DNA from: Proteinivorax hydrogeniformans
Lineage (GTDB): Bacteria; Bacillota; Proteinivoracia; Proteinivoracales; Proteinivoracaceae
NCBI RefSeq assembly: GCF_040515995.1
Contig: NZ_CP159485.1
Coordinates: forward strand, 620,001 to 684,000
Reading direction: 5' to 3'
DNA: 64,000 bases
The notes beneath the pieces were generated by a model. The model saw only the letters and a program-made list of their open reading frames with translations. It was not told where the DNA came from and searched no databases. Position 1 is the first letter of the stretch; each line of letters begins with the position of its first letter. Below are positions 55,302 through 63,054 of the stretch, in pieces. Made by a program: the position numbers and the translations under genes.

Positions 55302-55338
55302 ATTATAATAAAAACAATCTTGCTGTTGCAATTGCAAC
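55302..55338 (-). promoter_or_regulatory. Divergent control region with Crp/Fnr-like palindrome
   Basis: The perfect palindrome GTTGCAATTGCAAC (55325-55338) overlaps a minus-strand -35 (TTGCAA, 55331-55326). This is followed after 18 bp by TATAAT (55307-55302). It is a likely binding site for the adjacent Crp/Fnr protein, controlling both genes. Confidence 0.65.
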
Positions 55339-55353
55339 GAAAGGTGGCGGGTT

Positions 55354-56016
55354 ATGAAAAAAAATATTAATCTACTAGAAAAAAATGAGCTATTTAAAGG
55401 ATTTAACTCAACAGATTTAGAAAGTATTTTAGACTACCTGTCTGCTAAAGTCGTTACCTATAAAAAAAAGGATGTTATATTGCTTCAAGGTAGTCCTGTT
55501 CAATTTGTTGGAATAGTTTTATCAGGCACTATCCAAGTTATAAAAGAAGATATTGAAGGTAATATAAATATTCTAGCTCATTTTGGCAGTAATGATATTT
55601 TTGCAGAAACATTTGCATGTGCTTATATTACTGAAAGTCCTGTAACAGTAGAAGCCAAAGAGGATTGTGAAATAATGTTTATTAACTTTAAAAAACTTAT
55701 CAAAGATTGTCAGAAAACATGTATTTTCCATTCAAGTTTGGTAGAAAACATGCTTTGTTTAATTGCCAGAAAAAATATCTTGCTGAATCAAAAAAATGAG
55801 ATACTATCGAAACGCACGACAAGAGAAAAACTATTAACTTATCTTAATACACAAAAAATAAAATCAAACTCAAAAAAGTTTTCAATACCGTATAGCAGAG
55901 AAGGTCTTGCAAATTACCTTTGTGTAGATAGAAGTGCATTGTCTCGTGAATTATGTAATATGCGGGATGAAGGATTGATTAAATTCATTAAGAATGAATT
56001 TGAAATTCTTTTTTAG
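55354..56016 (+). CDS. Crp/Fnr-family transcription regulator
   Basis: 220 residues. An N-terminal cyclic-nucleotide-binding-like domain (VVTYKKKDVILLQGSPVQFVGIVLSGTIQVIKED, then FAETFAC) and a C-terminal helix-turn-helix (IPYSREGLANYLCVDRSALSRELCNMRDEGLI). No Fnr-type N-terminal cysteine cluster is present, so it is not an oxygen-sensing Fnr; Cys residues at CDCEI and CQKTC could matter. It starts 15 bp after the GTTGCAATTGCAAC palindrome, so it probably autoregulates. Confidence 0.92.
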   Translation: MKKNINLLEKNELFKGFNSTDLESILDYLSAKVVTYKKKDVILLQGSPVQFVGIVLSGTIQVIKEDIEGNINILAHFGSNDIFAETFACAYITESPVTVEAKEDCEIMFINFKKLIKDCQKTCIFHSSLVENMLCLIARKNILLNQKNEILSKRTTREKLLTYLNTQKIKSNSKKFSIPYSREGLANYLCVDRSALSRELCNMRDEGLIKFIKNEFEILF

Positions 56017-56144
56017 AAAATAAGTCAGCAAGCTAGCTCTTAGTTATGGGGCGAGGTAAAAATGACTCTCAAATATTTTTTTAGGCAGTTCCCAGAAATT
56101 TAAAATTACTCGAAATTAAATTATATAGATTGTAGGTGAATAAA

Positions 56145-56726
56145 ATGGATAAGATAAGTAAGTTGGCAAAAACGATACGGATAATTACTGTGGTGCCTAT
56201 TATGGCGCTAGTTATGTTAGTAATTCTTTATAGAATTAACCAGAACATTTTTCTAGAAACTTATCAATATGTTCTAACTTTAGTATTTCTGACAATATTG
56301 CCATTATCGGCTTACCCATTACAGCCAGTTTTGCCTAAATTTCGTGATAAGGGCAGAGAAGGGCAACGTAATCTTGCTCTTGTGATGGGGGTTTTGGGGT
56401 ATTTAGGTGGTATTATTTGGGCGATCTGTTTCCATACAACACAAGAACTACTATTTATATATCTAATTTACTTTTTATCAGGAATTGGGATATTACTTTT
56501 TAATAAAGTGTTAAAAATTCGTGCAAGCGGTCACGCTTGTGGAGTAGCAGGCCCAATTCTAATTTTGATGTACTTTATCGGCAGCAAAGCTCTTATCAGC
56601 ATAGTTGTTCTTGCATCAGTATTTTGGGCATCAATAAAAACTAAGCGCCATACGATGCCGCAACTGATTTGGGGTAGTGTGATTCCGGTAGTTGCCCTGC
56701 TACTAGCGAAGTTGCAAATTTTTTAA
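56145..56726 (+). CDS. Integral membrane protein, possibly PAP2-like
   Basis: About 193 residues with five or six membrane segments. KIRASGHACGVAGP followed later by KTKRHTMPQLIWG resembles the SGH and histidine motifs of PAP2-type phosphatases, but the first (lysine-arginine-proline) motif is not clear. Function is uncertain. GTG at 56136 is in frame; TAGGTGA suits the ATG at 56145. Confidence 0.5.
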   Translation: MDKISKLAKTIRIITVVPIMALVMLVILYRINQNIFLETYQYVLTLVFLTILPLSAYPLQPVLPKFRDKGREGQRNLALVMGVLGYLGGIIWAICFHTTQELLFIYLIYFLSGIGILLFNKVLKIRASGHACGVAGPILILMYFIGSKALISIVVLASVFWASIKTKRHTMPQLIWGSVIPVVALLLAKLQIF

Positions 56727-56815
56727 GAAACTTATGTTAGGCTATATGCTGTTAAATAAGTAAATGTAACCAAAAACCGAAGCTAGTTTTTTTAGAAAGT
56801 TAAGGGGGATGCAAA

Positions 56816-57031
56816 ATGGGGAAAACTTCAAAAATTCTTTTCAGCAGCGGGTTTTTATTGATTTTGGCAATGCTTGTTCATATTATAGTGGCATGGATTA
56901 GTCATGATAACACTGTAGGAAACAGCGCTCCAGCATCTGTAAACTTAACATTAGCAATATACTATGTGGTTCCAATTGGTATTCTTTTTGCAATAGGATA
57001 CTATATCAAAAATCGTGAAATTAGTAATTAG
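56816..57031 (+). CDS. Small two-helix membrane protein
   Basis: 71 residues with two hydrophobic helices (ILFSSGFLLILAMLVHIIVAW and LAIYYVVPIGILFAIGYYI) joined by a polar loop. AAGGGGG lies 8 nt before the ATG, supporting translation. The family is not recognised. A terminator follows. Confidence 0.6.
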   Translation: MGKTSKILFSSGFLLILAMLVHIIVAWISHDNTVGNSAPASVNLTLAIYYVVPIGILFAIGYYIKNREISN

Positions 57032-57060
57032 GAATCGCTGTTAACGGAAATGACAGACAC

Positions 57061-57088
57061 TAAAACCTCTCTAGTAGAGGTTTTTTTA
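57061..57088 (+). terminator. Terminator after the small membrane protein
   Basis: AAAACCTCT / AGAGGTTTT hairpin with a T-run. From 57089 to 57355 no gene or site is evident. Confidence 0.8.
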
Positions 57089-57355
57089 TGCACTTTTTAA
57101 TATCACAATGGCAGTATAATTGGGTTTCTGGCAGGCAGAAACAAGCATTTGTTCTGCTTGAGTATCAAATGCTAAACCTTTCCTTAACTCCAGCCAACGA
57201 AACCAAAAAAGGTTACAACTAGGCTGCCTTTTAAAGGTTATAAAGCTGATATCTATCAGTTTTTTGGAGATGTTAACTTTTACATGAATTAACCCCATGT
57301 ATGGTAGAATGCTTAACAAAAATTAAAGTTATAAAGTTGTTTAGGGTTCGATTCC

Positions 57356-57407
57356 TTGACAAAGTTAAACTAAAAAGAGTATAATTTGAATGAGAATCAT
57401 TTTCAAC
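57356..57407 (+). promoter_or_regulatory. Iron-locus promoter with Fur-like box 1
   Basis: TTGACA 57356-57361, 18 bp, TATAAT 57380-57385. Immediately downstream lies TTGAATGAGAATCATTTTC, an imperfect palindrome matching the 19-bp Fur consensus at 14 of 19 positions (counted by eye). Bound repressor would sit on the transcription start. Confidence 0.8.
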
Positions 57408-57430
57408 TACTCGAACTGGATGTTCTCAAC

Positions 57431-57507
57431 ATTTAGTGGCGGACAACAGCCAGTAAAAAATGGGCCTAACTAATAGTTAGTGGGGGAGGGAAGGCCCCTC
57501 ACTAAAT
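57431..57507 (+). ncRNA. Structured 5' leader, family unknown
   Basis: Nested pairing in the iron-locus leader. An outer stem ATTTAGTG (57431-57438) pairs with CACTAAAT (57500-57507). Within it lie a small hairpin GGCGGACAACAGCC and a long arm GGGCCT (57462-57467) / AGGCCC (57492-57497), capped by CTAAC / GTTAG, with a purine-rich strand TGGGGGAGGGA. This looks like a compact junction RNA. No T-run follows, so it could act on translation. It might be a metal-sensing riboswitch; I cannot assign it to a known class. Confidence 0.5.
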
Positions 57508-57549
57508 GAAGTTCACTTTATGCTTTTTTGAATTAGGAGTTGAGAGTTA

Positions 57550-58593
57550 ATGTTCGATAAAACTAGCTTTTGTCAACTTAGAGTATCTAAAAGTAGAGTT
57601 ATTAAATGTTTAAAGGCTCTATTTTTTATTAGTATATTAATATATTTAATTTTGAATTTACCTGATCTCTTAATTCACATAAAAGCGGTTTCGCTCTCAA
57701 CAATGGCAGGTTTGATTGTACTTCAGTTGTTAGCGATGTTAGTAATAGCTTATCAGTGGAAACTGTGTGATAAAGTGCTAGATATAAAACCTAGCCCTGA
57801 ACATTGTCCAAAGAGAAATGGTAAACTTAGAGTAATGGATTTTTGGATTTTAAATAGTTATGGAAAACTATTAGAAGGAATCACACCAGGGGCCAAAACA
57901 GGGGGAGAAGGGCTAAAAGCTGTGATGCTAGTAAACAAATTTAAGCATACAAAGAAAGATGCGGTAATATTGGTGTTAATTCAAAAAAGTGTTAGTCTAG
58001 TTAGTTTTCTAAGCATCTTAATTGCTTTATGTGTCATTTTTTCAGTACAAGGAAGTCACACATTGATTAACCTTTCTAATGTAGTAAAAATACTGGCAAT
58101 TATAGCGCTTGCGATAATATCATTAGGCTTAATTCTAAAGTATATCAGCCAAAAAAACAGCAAATACAAGGAGTTATTGAAACTCGATGAGTTAATTAGC
58201 ACTTTAAGAAAAAGAAAATTTTTTGTGTTTTTAGCCTTTCTATTAGGGTTATTTAACTGGACTCTACTATGTAGTTCGGCTTTTTTAATTAGTTTGGATA
58301 TGGAATTGGGTCTCTCAGGTCTTCAAGTAGCGAATGCAACCTTCATGGGTTATTTATTTAGTATGATACCGATAAGTCCAGGGGGTATAGGTACTTACGA
58401 AGGAGCGATGACACTACAACTATCTAACTTTAATGTTACTTATAGTTCTGCGCTAGGGTTAAGCATATTGAGTAGAGTTTTTACTTTTTGGATAGCTATT
58501 TTAATCTCGTTTTTTACAATCACTTTAATTAAAGTTAAAAAAAAAGGTAAGATGATTAATTTTGGTAGTTTAACAGCGCTGTTGTTTTCATGA
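57550..58593 (+). CDS. UPF0104/LPG-synthase-TM-type membrane protein (1)
   Basis: 347 residues, about eight membrane segments. TPGAKTGGEGLKAVMLVNKF and ISPGGIGTYEGAMTLQL are the family's conserved loops. The family is related to the flippase part of lysyl-phosphatidylglycerol synthase; members move lipids or remain uncharacterised. The gene follows a Fur-like box and structured leader, so it should be iron-repressed. It ends just before the second Fur-like promoter of feoA. A paralogue lies at 59718. Confidence 0.8.
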   Translation: MFDKTSFCQLRVSKSRVIKCLKALFFISILIYLILNLPDLLIHIKAVSLSTMAGLIVLQLLAMLVIAYQWKLCDKVLDIKPSPEHCPKRNGKLRVMDFWILNSYGKLLEGITPGAKTGGEGLKAVMLVNKFKHTKKDAVILVLIQKSVSLVSFLSILIALCVIFSVQGSHTLINLSNVVKILAIIALAIISLGLILKYISQKNSKYKELLKLDELISTLRKRKFFVFLAFLLGLFNWTLLCSSAFLISLDMELGLSGLQVANATFMGYLFSMIPISPGGIGTYEGAMTLQLSNFNVTYSSALGLSILSRVFTFWIAILISFFTITLIKVKKKGKMINFGSLTALLFS

Positions 58594-58631
58594 CACAAGT
58601 TAGATTACAACGAAAATTTTGTTCCAAGTCA

Positions 58632-58685
58632 TTGACAAAGTTCTTGAACTGCAATATAATTGAAAGGGAAATGAAAGTCATTCTC
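58632..58685 (+). promoter_or_regulatory. feoA promoter with Fur-like box 2
   Basis: TTGACA 58632-58637, 17 bp, TATAAT 58655-58660, then GAAATGAAAGTCATTCTC (58668-58685), about 14 of 19 consensus positions. Same geometry as box 1. Confidence 0.78.
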
Positions 58686-58718
58686 AAATACAAAAATTAT
58701 GAAAGGAAGTGTTTGGAC

Positions 58719-58997
58719 ATGGCTGTGGATACAAAAAGAATGTATGAAGAAAAGATGGTTAAAAGCATCTTACAAAATAAATCCTTAGAACAGTTAAGAC
58801 CTGGAGAGCAAGGTGTGATAGTTAATGTTCCAGCTAACTCTTTCTTAGCTTCTTTAGGATTTAGAGCAAAAAAAACAGTTAAAATTATAGCTAAAGAACT
58901 ATTTAACGGTCCTTTGCTTTGTTCTGTTGATGGTAGGAACATAGCTATAGGCTCTGATGTTGCGGGAAAAATTATTGTTAATTCAACTGAAAAATAA
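58719..58997 (+). CDS. feoA: FeoA-domain protein
   Basis: 92 residues with one SH3-like FeoA domain (SLEQLRPGEQGVIVNVP, FLASLGFRAKKTVKIIAKELFNGPLLCSVDGRNIAIGSDVAGKIIV). FeoA is a small cytoplasmic partner of the ferrous transporter FeoB. The N-terminus has about 25 extra residues compared with a minimal FeoA. The frame is open upstream to 58590, but the promoter at 58632-58660 and GAAAGGAAG before the ATG set the start at 58719. Confidence 0.9.
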   Translation: MAVDTKRMYEEKMVKSILQNKSLEQLRPGEQGVIVNVPANSFLASLGFRAKKTVKIIAKELFNGPLLCSVDGRNIAIGSDVAGKIIVNSTEK

Positions 58998-59017
58998 TCA
59001 CATTTTATTATTTGGGT

Positions 59018-59036
59018 TTTAATGATAATTATTATC
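59018..59036 (+). promoter_or_regulatory. Fur-like box 3
   Basis: TTTAATGATAATTATTATC matches the 19-bp Fur consensus at about 16 of 19 positions by eye, the best of the three. It lies between feoA and the nicotianamine-synthase-like gene. A clear promoter next to it was not found. Confidence 0.7.
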
Positions 59037-59065
59037 ACTAACTTAATAATAGCATCGATCTAATT

Positions 59066-59100
59066 AAAGCAAGCATAGTTTAAATTGGTGCTTGCTTTAA
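59066..59100 (+). terminator. Hairpin after feoA
   Basis: TAAAGCAAGC / GCTTGCTTTA with a 15-nt loop and only a weak T-run. Possible terminator or mRNA end. Confidence 0.5.
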
Positions 59101-59140
59101 TGTATTTATATCCAAAACGCAAAATCGGAGGCTTATCATA

Positions 59141-59683
59141 ATGAAGAAATTTTTTGCTTCAGTTGAAAAAATATGCTGCGAATTTTATCCAGCCTTTTAT
59201 ATTTACCATAGAATATATAAAAATGTTATGCGCAATGAAATTAAATTAGCTAACATAACTTCAAAAGATGTAGTGCTGAATATAGGTTGCGGAGCTGTTC
59301 CTTTTACTGCGTTGCATATAGTGCAGATGACTGGTGCTAAAGTGATTGCTTTAGATAAGGATAAAGAAGCTGTTGAAAAAGCGAAAAAGTGTTTGTCAAA
59401 GTATAAAATGCAAAAAAACATAGAGATAGTCGTAGGAGATGGGATTGTAGAAAACCTTCCTGATTTTACTGTAGCCATTATTGCCTTACATGTAAAAGAA
59501 AAAGCAAAAATGTTGGAAAATCTTAAGTTGGCTAAAAAAACAGGGACAAGGGTTATATTTCGTCAGCCTGCTGCCGGGTATGAAGAGGAGTACGGTTGCT
59601 TGCCGGATAACTATATCCCTAATTGCAAAATAAGTCAAAAAATGAAGGCTTTTAATGAATCACATCTTTATCTTATTGAATAA
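59141..59683 (+). CDS. Nicotianamine-synthase-like SAM-dependent enzyme
   Basis: 180 residues, Rossmann methyltransferase fold. VVLNIGCGAVPFTALHIVQMTGAKVIALDKDKEAVEKAK is the S-adenosylmethionine site. Its GCGAVPFTA form resembles nicotianamine synthases more than ordinary methyltransferases. Such enzymes join aminocarboxypropyl groups from SAM to make metal chelators. It is shorter than typical NAS (about 260 or more residues) because the N-terminal helical domain is reduced. Context (Fur box, feoA, feoB) favours a metal role. A plain methyltransferase is the alternative. Confidence 0.6.
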   Translation: MKKFFASVEKICCEFYPAFYIYHRIYKNVMRNEIKLANITSKDVVLNIGCGAVPFTALHIVQMTGAKVIALDKDKEAVEKAKKCLSKYKMQKNIEIVVGDGIVENLPDFTVAIIALHVKEKAKMLENLKLAKKTGTRVIFRQPAAGYEEEYGCLPDNYIPNCKISQKMKAFNESHLYLIE

Positions 59684-59717
59684 TCGCTTGCTTATAGAAA
59701 TGTGGGGGTAAAATGAC

Positions 59718-60731
59718 TTGAAAAAATCACTTTTATTAGTAGTGGCAATACTATTTTTTCTTGTGGTAACTATAGTTTTGGGCTTTGAAGAGGTTTATGA
59801 TGTAATAGGCCGAATGAGTATCTTCCAACTTTTTGCAATGACAGCTTTGCAGTTATGCACTCTATTTTTAACAAGCTTTATATGGTATTATCTATTAAAG
59901 CAAAAGTCTAACCAGGTTTCCTTAAGTAATGTCTTTGGCATAAACTTAGCTGGATCTTTTGTAGAAAGTGTTACACCTTCGGTAAAAGTAGGTGGCGAGG
60001 CTTTAAAAGTTTATTTAATGCAAAAGGAAACTTCCCTTAAATATACCGAAATTACTGCTATAACATTGGTAAGTAAATTTATTTCTTTGTTTCCCTTTTT
60101 AATTATTAGTTTCTTTACACTTTGCATAGCATTTATAAGTTTTGACCTACCGCTATTTGTATTGTTAGCTTTTTTTGGCTTACTTTTATTTTTTAGTTTA
60201 TTTTTTGTTATTTTTAATTTTGAAGGGTCTTTTTTAGGACGGAGCTTTTCCAAACTTGAGCAAACTGAAAGGCCTGTTCTTAAAAAAATCAAAGAAAAAG
60301 TCAACAAAACACAAGTTTTTTTAGAAGAAACTTCGATAAAATCAAAAACAGTAGTTACTGACTATCGCAAACGTCTTTTACTGTTTTCAATCGCATTTAT
60401 AGTTTGGGCTTTTTATCCTGTTAAGGTGTATTTAGTAGCTAGGATATTAGGTTTTCAGTTAAGTCCGGTCATTGTTATAATAGCAACCTTTACTGCATAC
60501 CTAGTTAGTATGGTTCCACTGCTTCCTGGTGGCCTAGCCACTTTTGAAGGAACGTTAGCTTTGATTTTAGCTTATGAGGGGTTAGCACCCCATGAAGCTT
60601 TTTCTATAGCGATAATGACTCGTGTAATTACTTTTTGGATTCCTCTATTGGTATCGGTAGTTCCAGCTATTTACTATATAGGTAAAACGAAAGATAAAAC
60701 GGAAAGTGAAAGAAGGTGGTTAAGATGGTAA
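59718..60731 (+). CDS. UPF0104/LPG-synthase-TM-type membrane protein (2)
   Basis: 337 residues, about eight membrane segments. Family loops: FVESVTPSVKVGGEALKVYLMQ and LLPGGLATFEGTLALIL. Paralogue of the protein at 57550. The start is TTG with GGGGG 9 nt upstream. It lies between the NAS-like gene and feoB and overlaps the latter by 7 bp, so it is translated together with feoB. A role in exporting or importing a small metal-binding molecule or a lipid can be proposed only from context. Confidence 0.8.
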   Translation: MKKSLLLVVAILFFLVVTIVLGFEEVYDVIGRMSIFQLFAMTALQLCTLFLTSFIWYYLLKQKSNQVSLSNVFGINLAGSFVESVTPSVKVGGEALKVYLMQKETSLKYTEITAITLVSKFISLFPFLIISFFTLCIAFISFDLPLFVLLAFFGLLLFFSLFFVIFNFEGSFLGRSFSKLEQTERPVLKKIKEKVNKTQVFLEETSIKSKTVVTDYRKRLLLFSIAFIVWAFYPVKVYLVARILGFQLSPVIVIIATFTAYLVSMVPLLPGGLATFEGTLALILAYEGLAPHEAFSIAIMTRVITFWIPLLVSVVPAIYYIGKTKDKTESERRWLRW

Positions 60732-62539
60732 AAGATCAAGCTAAACCGAATATACTTATGATAGGCCAGCCTAACATAGGAAAAAGTGTTATGTTTAATA
60801 ATCTTACAGGATTAAATATAAGCGCAGCAAACTATGTGGGTACTACAGTGGAATTTACCGCTGGCGAAGTTAAGTTAGGTGACTTGAAGGCTAACCTGAT
60901 AGATGTTCCAGGAACGTATACTTTGGAAGCAACCAATGAAGCTGAACAGGTAGCTGTGGAAATGCTTCAAGGTAAGACAAATCGTACTAAAACAAAAAAC
61001 TGTCATGAAGACGGTGGACTTCAGTGCGTTAATTTAACCAAAAGTCCCGATGCGGTAATATGTGTATTAGATGCCCATAACCTTGAGAGTAGCCTTTATC
61101 TTTTATTTCAAGTAATGGAATACAATATACCCACTATCGCTGTTCTTAATAGGATGGACCTTATTGAAGAGCGTGGGGAAAAGATTGATGTAAAATACCT
61201 TTCTAAGCTTCTAAAAATGCCTGTGATTCCGACGGTTGCCGTTGAGAGAAAAGGTGTAGATACATTAAAAGAAATGCTAAAGGGGATATTATCCACCGGA
61301 GCAGCAAGAGAAGACGAAACAGCGAAAAAACTTGACGATGGAGAGATTAAAGACGAGTATTGGAAAAAAGCTGAGAAAATCACTAGACAAGTAAAAACAA
61401 AGCCATCGGTTGAAAAAAAGACAAGAGGGCAGATCTGGGGAGCAGCTTTAGTTAAACCTTGGCCAGGAATCCCTCTAGCGATACTAATTTTAGGTGCAAT
61501 TTTTGGTCTTGTCGTTGGTGTTGGGATGGGACTTCGTAATTACTTATTATTACCTCTTTTTAGGGGCCTTATCATCCCAGCAATATCTTCAGTCGTAGAA
61601 GTTATTGTGCCTGAAGGACTAATTCTTAATGTTTTAATTGGTGAATATGGTATCTTTGTAAAAGGGTTGGAGTGGCCTTTAACTCTTGTATTGCCATATG
61701 TACTTTCATTTTATTTTGCCTTAAGTATAATGGAAGATTGCGGATATCTTCCTAGATTAGGTGTACTGTTAGATGGGCTATTAAGTAAGTTAGGATTACC
61801 TGGTTCTAGCATCGTTCCATTGCTTTTAGGATATGGTTGTGGAATACCAGCAATTATGGCAACTAGATCTTTAAATTCAAAAAAAGAGCGAATTACCGTT
61901 TCGACAATGGTTTCTTTAGGTATACCATGCGTAGCCCAGTCAGGAGCCTTTATAGCACTTATGGCTGAGAGGTCTATTGTAGCGTTGTTATTAGTATTTT
62001 TATTTTCCTTTGCAGTCGTTTTTGCAGCTGGGTTTGTTATAGACAAGATACTTCCTGGCAGCAGGCCGTATACTATAATGGAAATACCAGAGCTCCTTTT
62101 CCCAAAAGGAGAGGTTATATTTAAAAAAGTGTGGTCAAAGGTAAAAAATTACTTAAAAGAAGGCGTTATTCCCATGATGGCTATTGTCGGTATTGCAGCC
62201 TTCTTATATGAAAGCGGCATAATGGAGTGGATTGGCGAGGCGCTAAGTCCTTTAGTGGTAAGTTGGCTAAACCTACCTGCGGAAGCCTCTGTACCTTTGA
62301 TTCTTGGCGTATTTAGGCGTGAGCTCACTGTTATTCCTTTAATGGAGATGGATTTAACTAACCTGCAGCTCTTCACTGGTGCTATAGTTGGGCTATTGTA
62401 TGTTCCTTGTGTAGCCATAATAGCTACTTTAGCTAGAGAGTTTAACATTAAAATGGCAGTGTTTATACTAGTACTGACTAGCTCGCTAGCCTTTTTAATA
62501 GGGGGCATTGTAGCTAGAGTAGGTGGCTTGATATTTTAG
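60725..62539 (+). CDS. feoB: Ferrous iron transporter FeoB
   Basis: 604 residues. N-terminal G domain: GQPNIGKS (G1), a Thr pair in VGTTVEFTAG (G2), DVPGTYTL (G3), NRMD (G4). The membrane part has the two Gate motifs, GYGCGIPAIMATR with GIPCVAQSGAF, and FRRELTVIPL with YVPCVAIIATLAREF. Between G3 and G4 is an extra Cys/His-containing loop (NCHEDGGLQCVN). Shorter than the 750-residue proteobacterial form. The ATG at 60725 has AAGGTGG upstream. Confidence 0.93.
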   Translation: MVKDQAKPNILMIGQPNIGKSVMFNNLTGLNISAANYVGTTVEFTAGEVKLGDLKANLIDVPGTYTLEATNEAEQVAVEMLQGKTNRTKTKNCHEDGGLQCVNLTKSPDAVICVLDAHNLESSLYLLFQVMEYNIPTIAVLNRMDLIEERGEKIDVKYLSKLLKMPVIPTVAVERKGVDTLKEMLKGILSTGAAREDETAKKLDDGEIKDEYWKKAEKITRQVKTKPSVEKKTRGQIWGAALVKPWPGIPLAILILGAIFGLVVGVGMGLRNYLLLPLFRGLIIPAISSVVEVIVPEGLILNVLIGEYGIFVKGLEWPLTLVLPYVLSFYFALSIMEDCGYLPRLGVLLDGLLSKLGLPGSSIVPLLLGYGCGIPAIMATRSLNSKKERITVSTMVSLGIPCVAQSGAFIALMAERSIVALLLVFLFSFAVVFAAGFVIDKILPGSRPYTIMEIPELLFPKGEVIFKKVWSKVKNYLKEGVIPMMAIVGIAAFLYESGIMEWIGEALSPLVVSWLNLPAEASVPLILGVFRRELTVIPLMEMDLTNLQLFTGAIVGLLYVPCVAIIATLAREFNIKMAVFILVLTSSLAFLIGGIVARVGGLIF

Positions 62540-62564
62540 GTAGGAGAAAATGGCATCTTTTGTA

Positions 62565-62593
62565 TTGACGCTTACTATGGTATGTGTTATTAT
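62565..62593 (+). promoter_or_regulatory. mgtE promoter
   Basis: TTGACG 62565-62570, 17 bp, TATTAT 62588-62593, upstream of the M-box leader. Confidence 0.65.
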
Positions 62594-62616
62594 TTTTACA
62601 GATAAAAATTAAATAA

Positions 62617-62845
62617 CTTGTTAGGAGAGGCTCCTAAATGAACATAGGCTATTGCCCAAAAATGTCGAGAGACGCCAATGGGTATAACAGGCACGGCCGG
62701 AGTAAGGCCTGCTTAAGATAGCTGATTCTTAGAATCTACGTCATTTAGTGCTAAAACCCAGACGAGGAGTTTATAGACAAATTTATAAAGAATACTTTTC
62801 TTTATGATTGGGACTATTATGATGCCCATTATTATTTGTGTGCTT
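62617..62845 (+). promoter_or_regulatory. M-box (ykoK) magnesium riboswitch
   Basis: The aptamer has the conserved series GTTAGGAGAGGCTCCTAAATG, GGCTATTGCCCAAAAATGTCGAGAGACGCCAATGGGT-type core (62647-62682), AACAGG and GGCCTGCTTAAG. It sits directly upstream of mgtE, the usual target. High magnesium should favour the terminator at 62846. Confidence 0.93.
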
Positions 62846-62874
62846 AAACGACTCTTCGTGAGTCGTTTTTTATT
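62846..62874 (+). terminator. M-box-controlled terminator
   Basis: AAACGACTC / GAGTCGTTT with a 5-nt loop and a T-run. Confidence 0.85.
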
Positions 62875-62904
62875 TACATAATTATGTAAAGGAGGTGAGT
62901 CCAT

Positions 62905-63054
62905 ATGGAGGTTGACAGTGTTCCGCGATGGTATGGCGAATGTATAAAAAGATCTGGATTGATAAAAAATAAAATGAAATCGGAGGGATTATCATGGAAA
63001 AGTTCAAAAAAACCATTTGGACTCATCTTGAGAAAAGAGAAATGGACTCTTTAA
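62905..63054 (+). CDS. 49-residue ORF overlapping the mgtE start
   Basis: Starts with ATG 62905 after a near-perfect AAAGGAGGTGA (62888-62898) and runs 49 codons, ending at TAA 63052-63054. That is 61 bp inside mgtE in another frame. The peptide is basic (MEVDSVPRWYGECIKRSG..., ending RKEKWTL). It lies after the riboswitch terminator, so it would be translated only when mgtE is transcribed. It may be a leader ORF controlling mgtE translation; the product is not recognised. Confidence 0.5.
   Translation: MEVDSVPRWYGECIKRSGLIKNKMKSEGLSWKSSKKPFGLILRKEKWTL

Noticed and set aside
62713-62904. Minus-strand 63-codon ORF in the mgtE leader
   Set aside because: It lies opposite the M-box and terminator and has no ribosome site of note.
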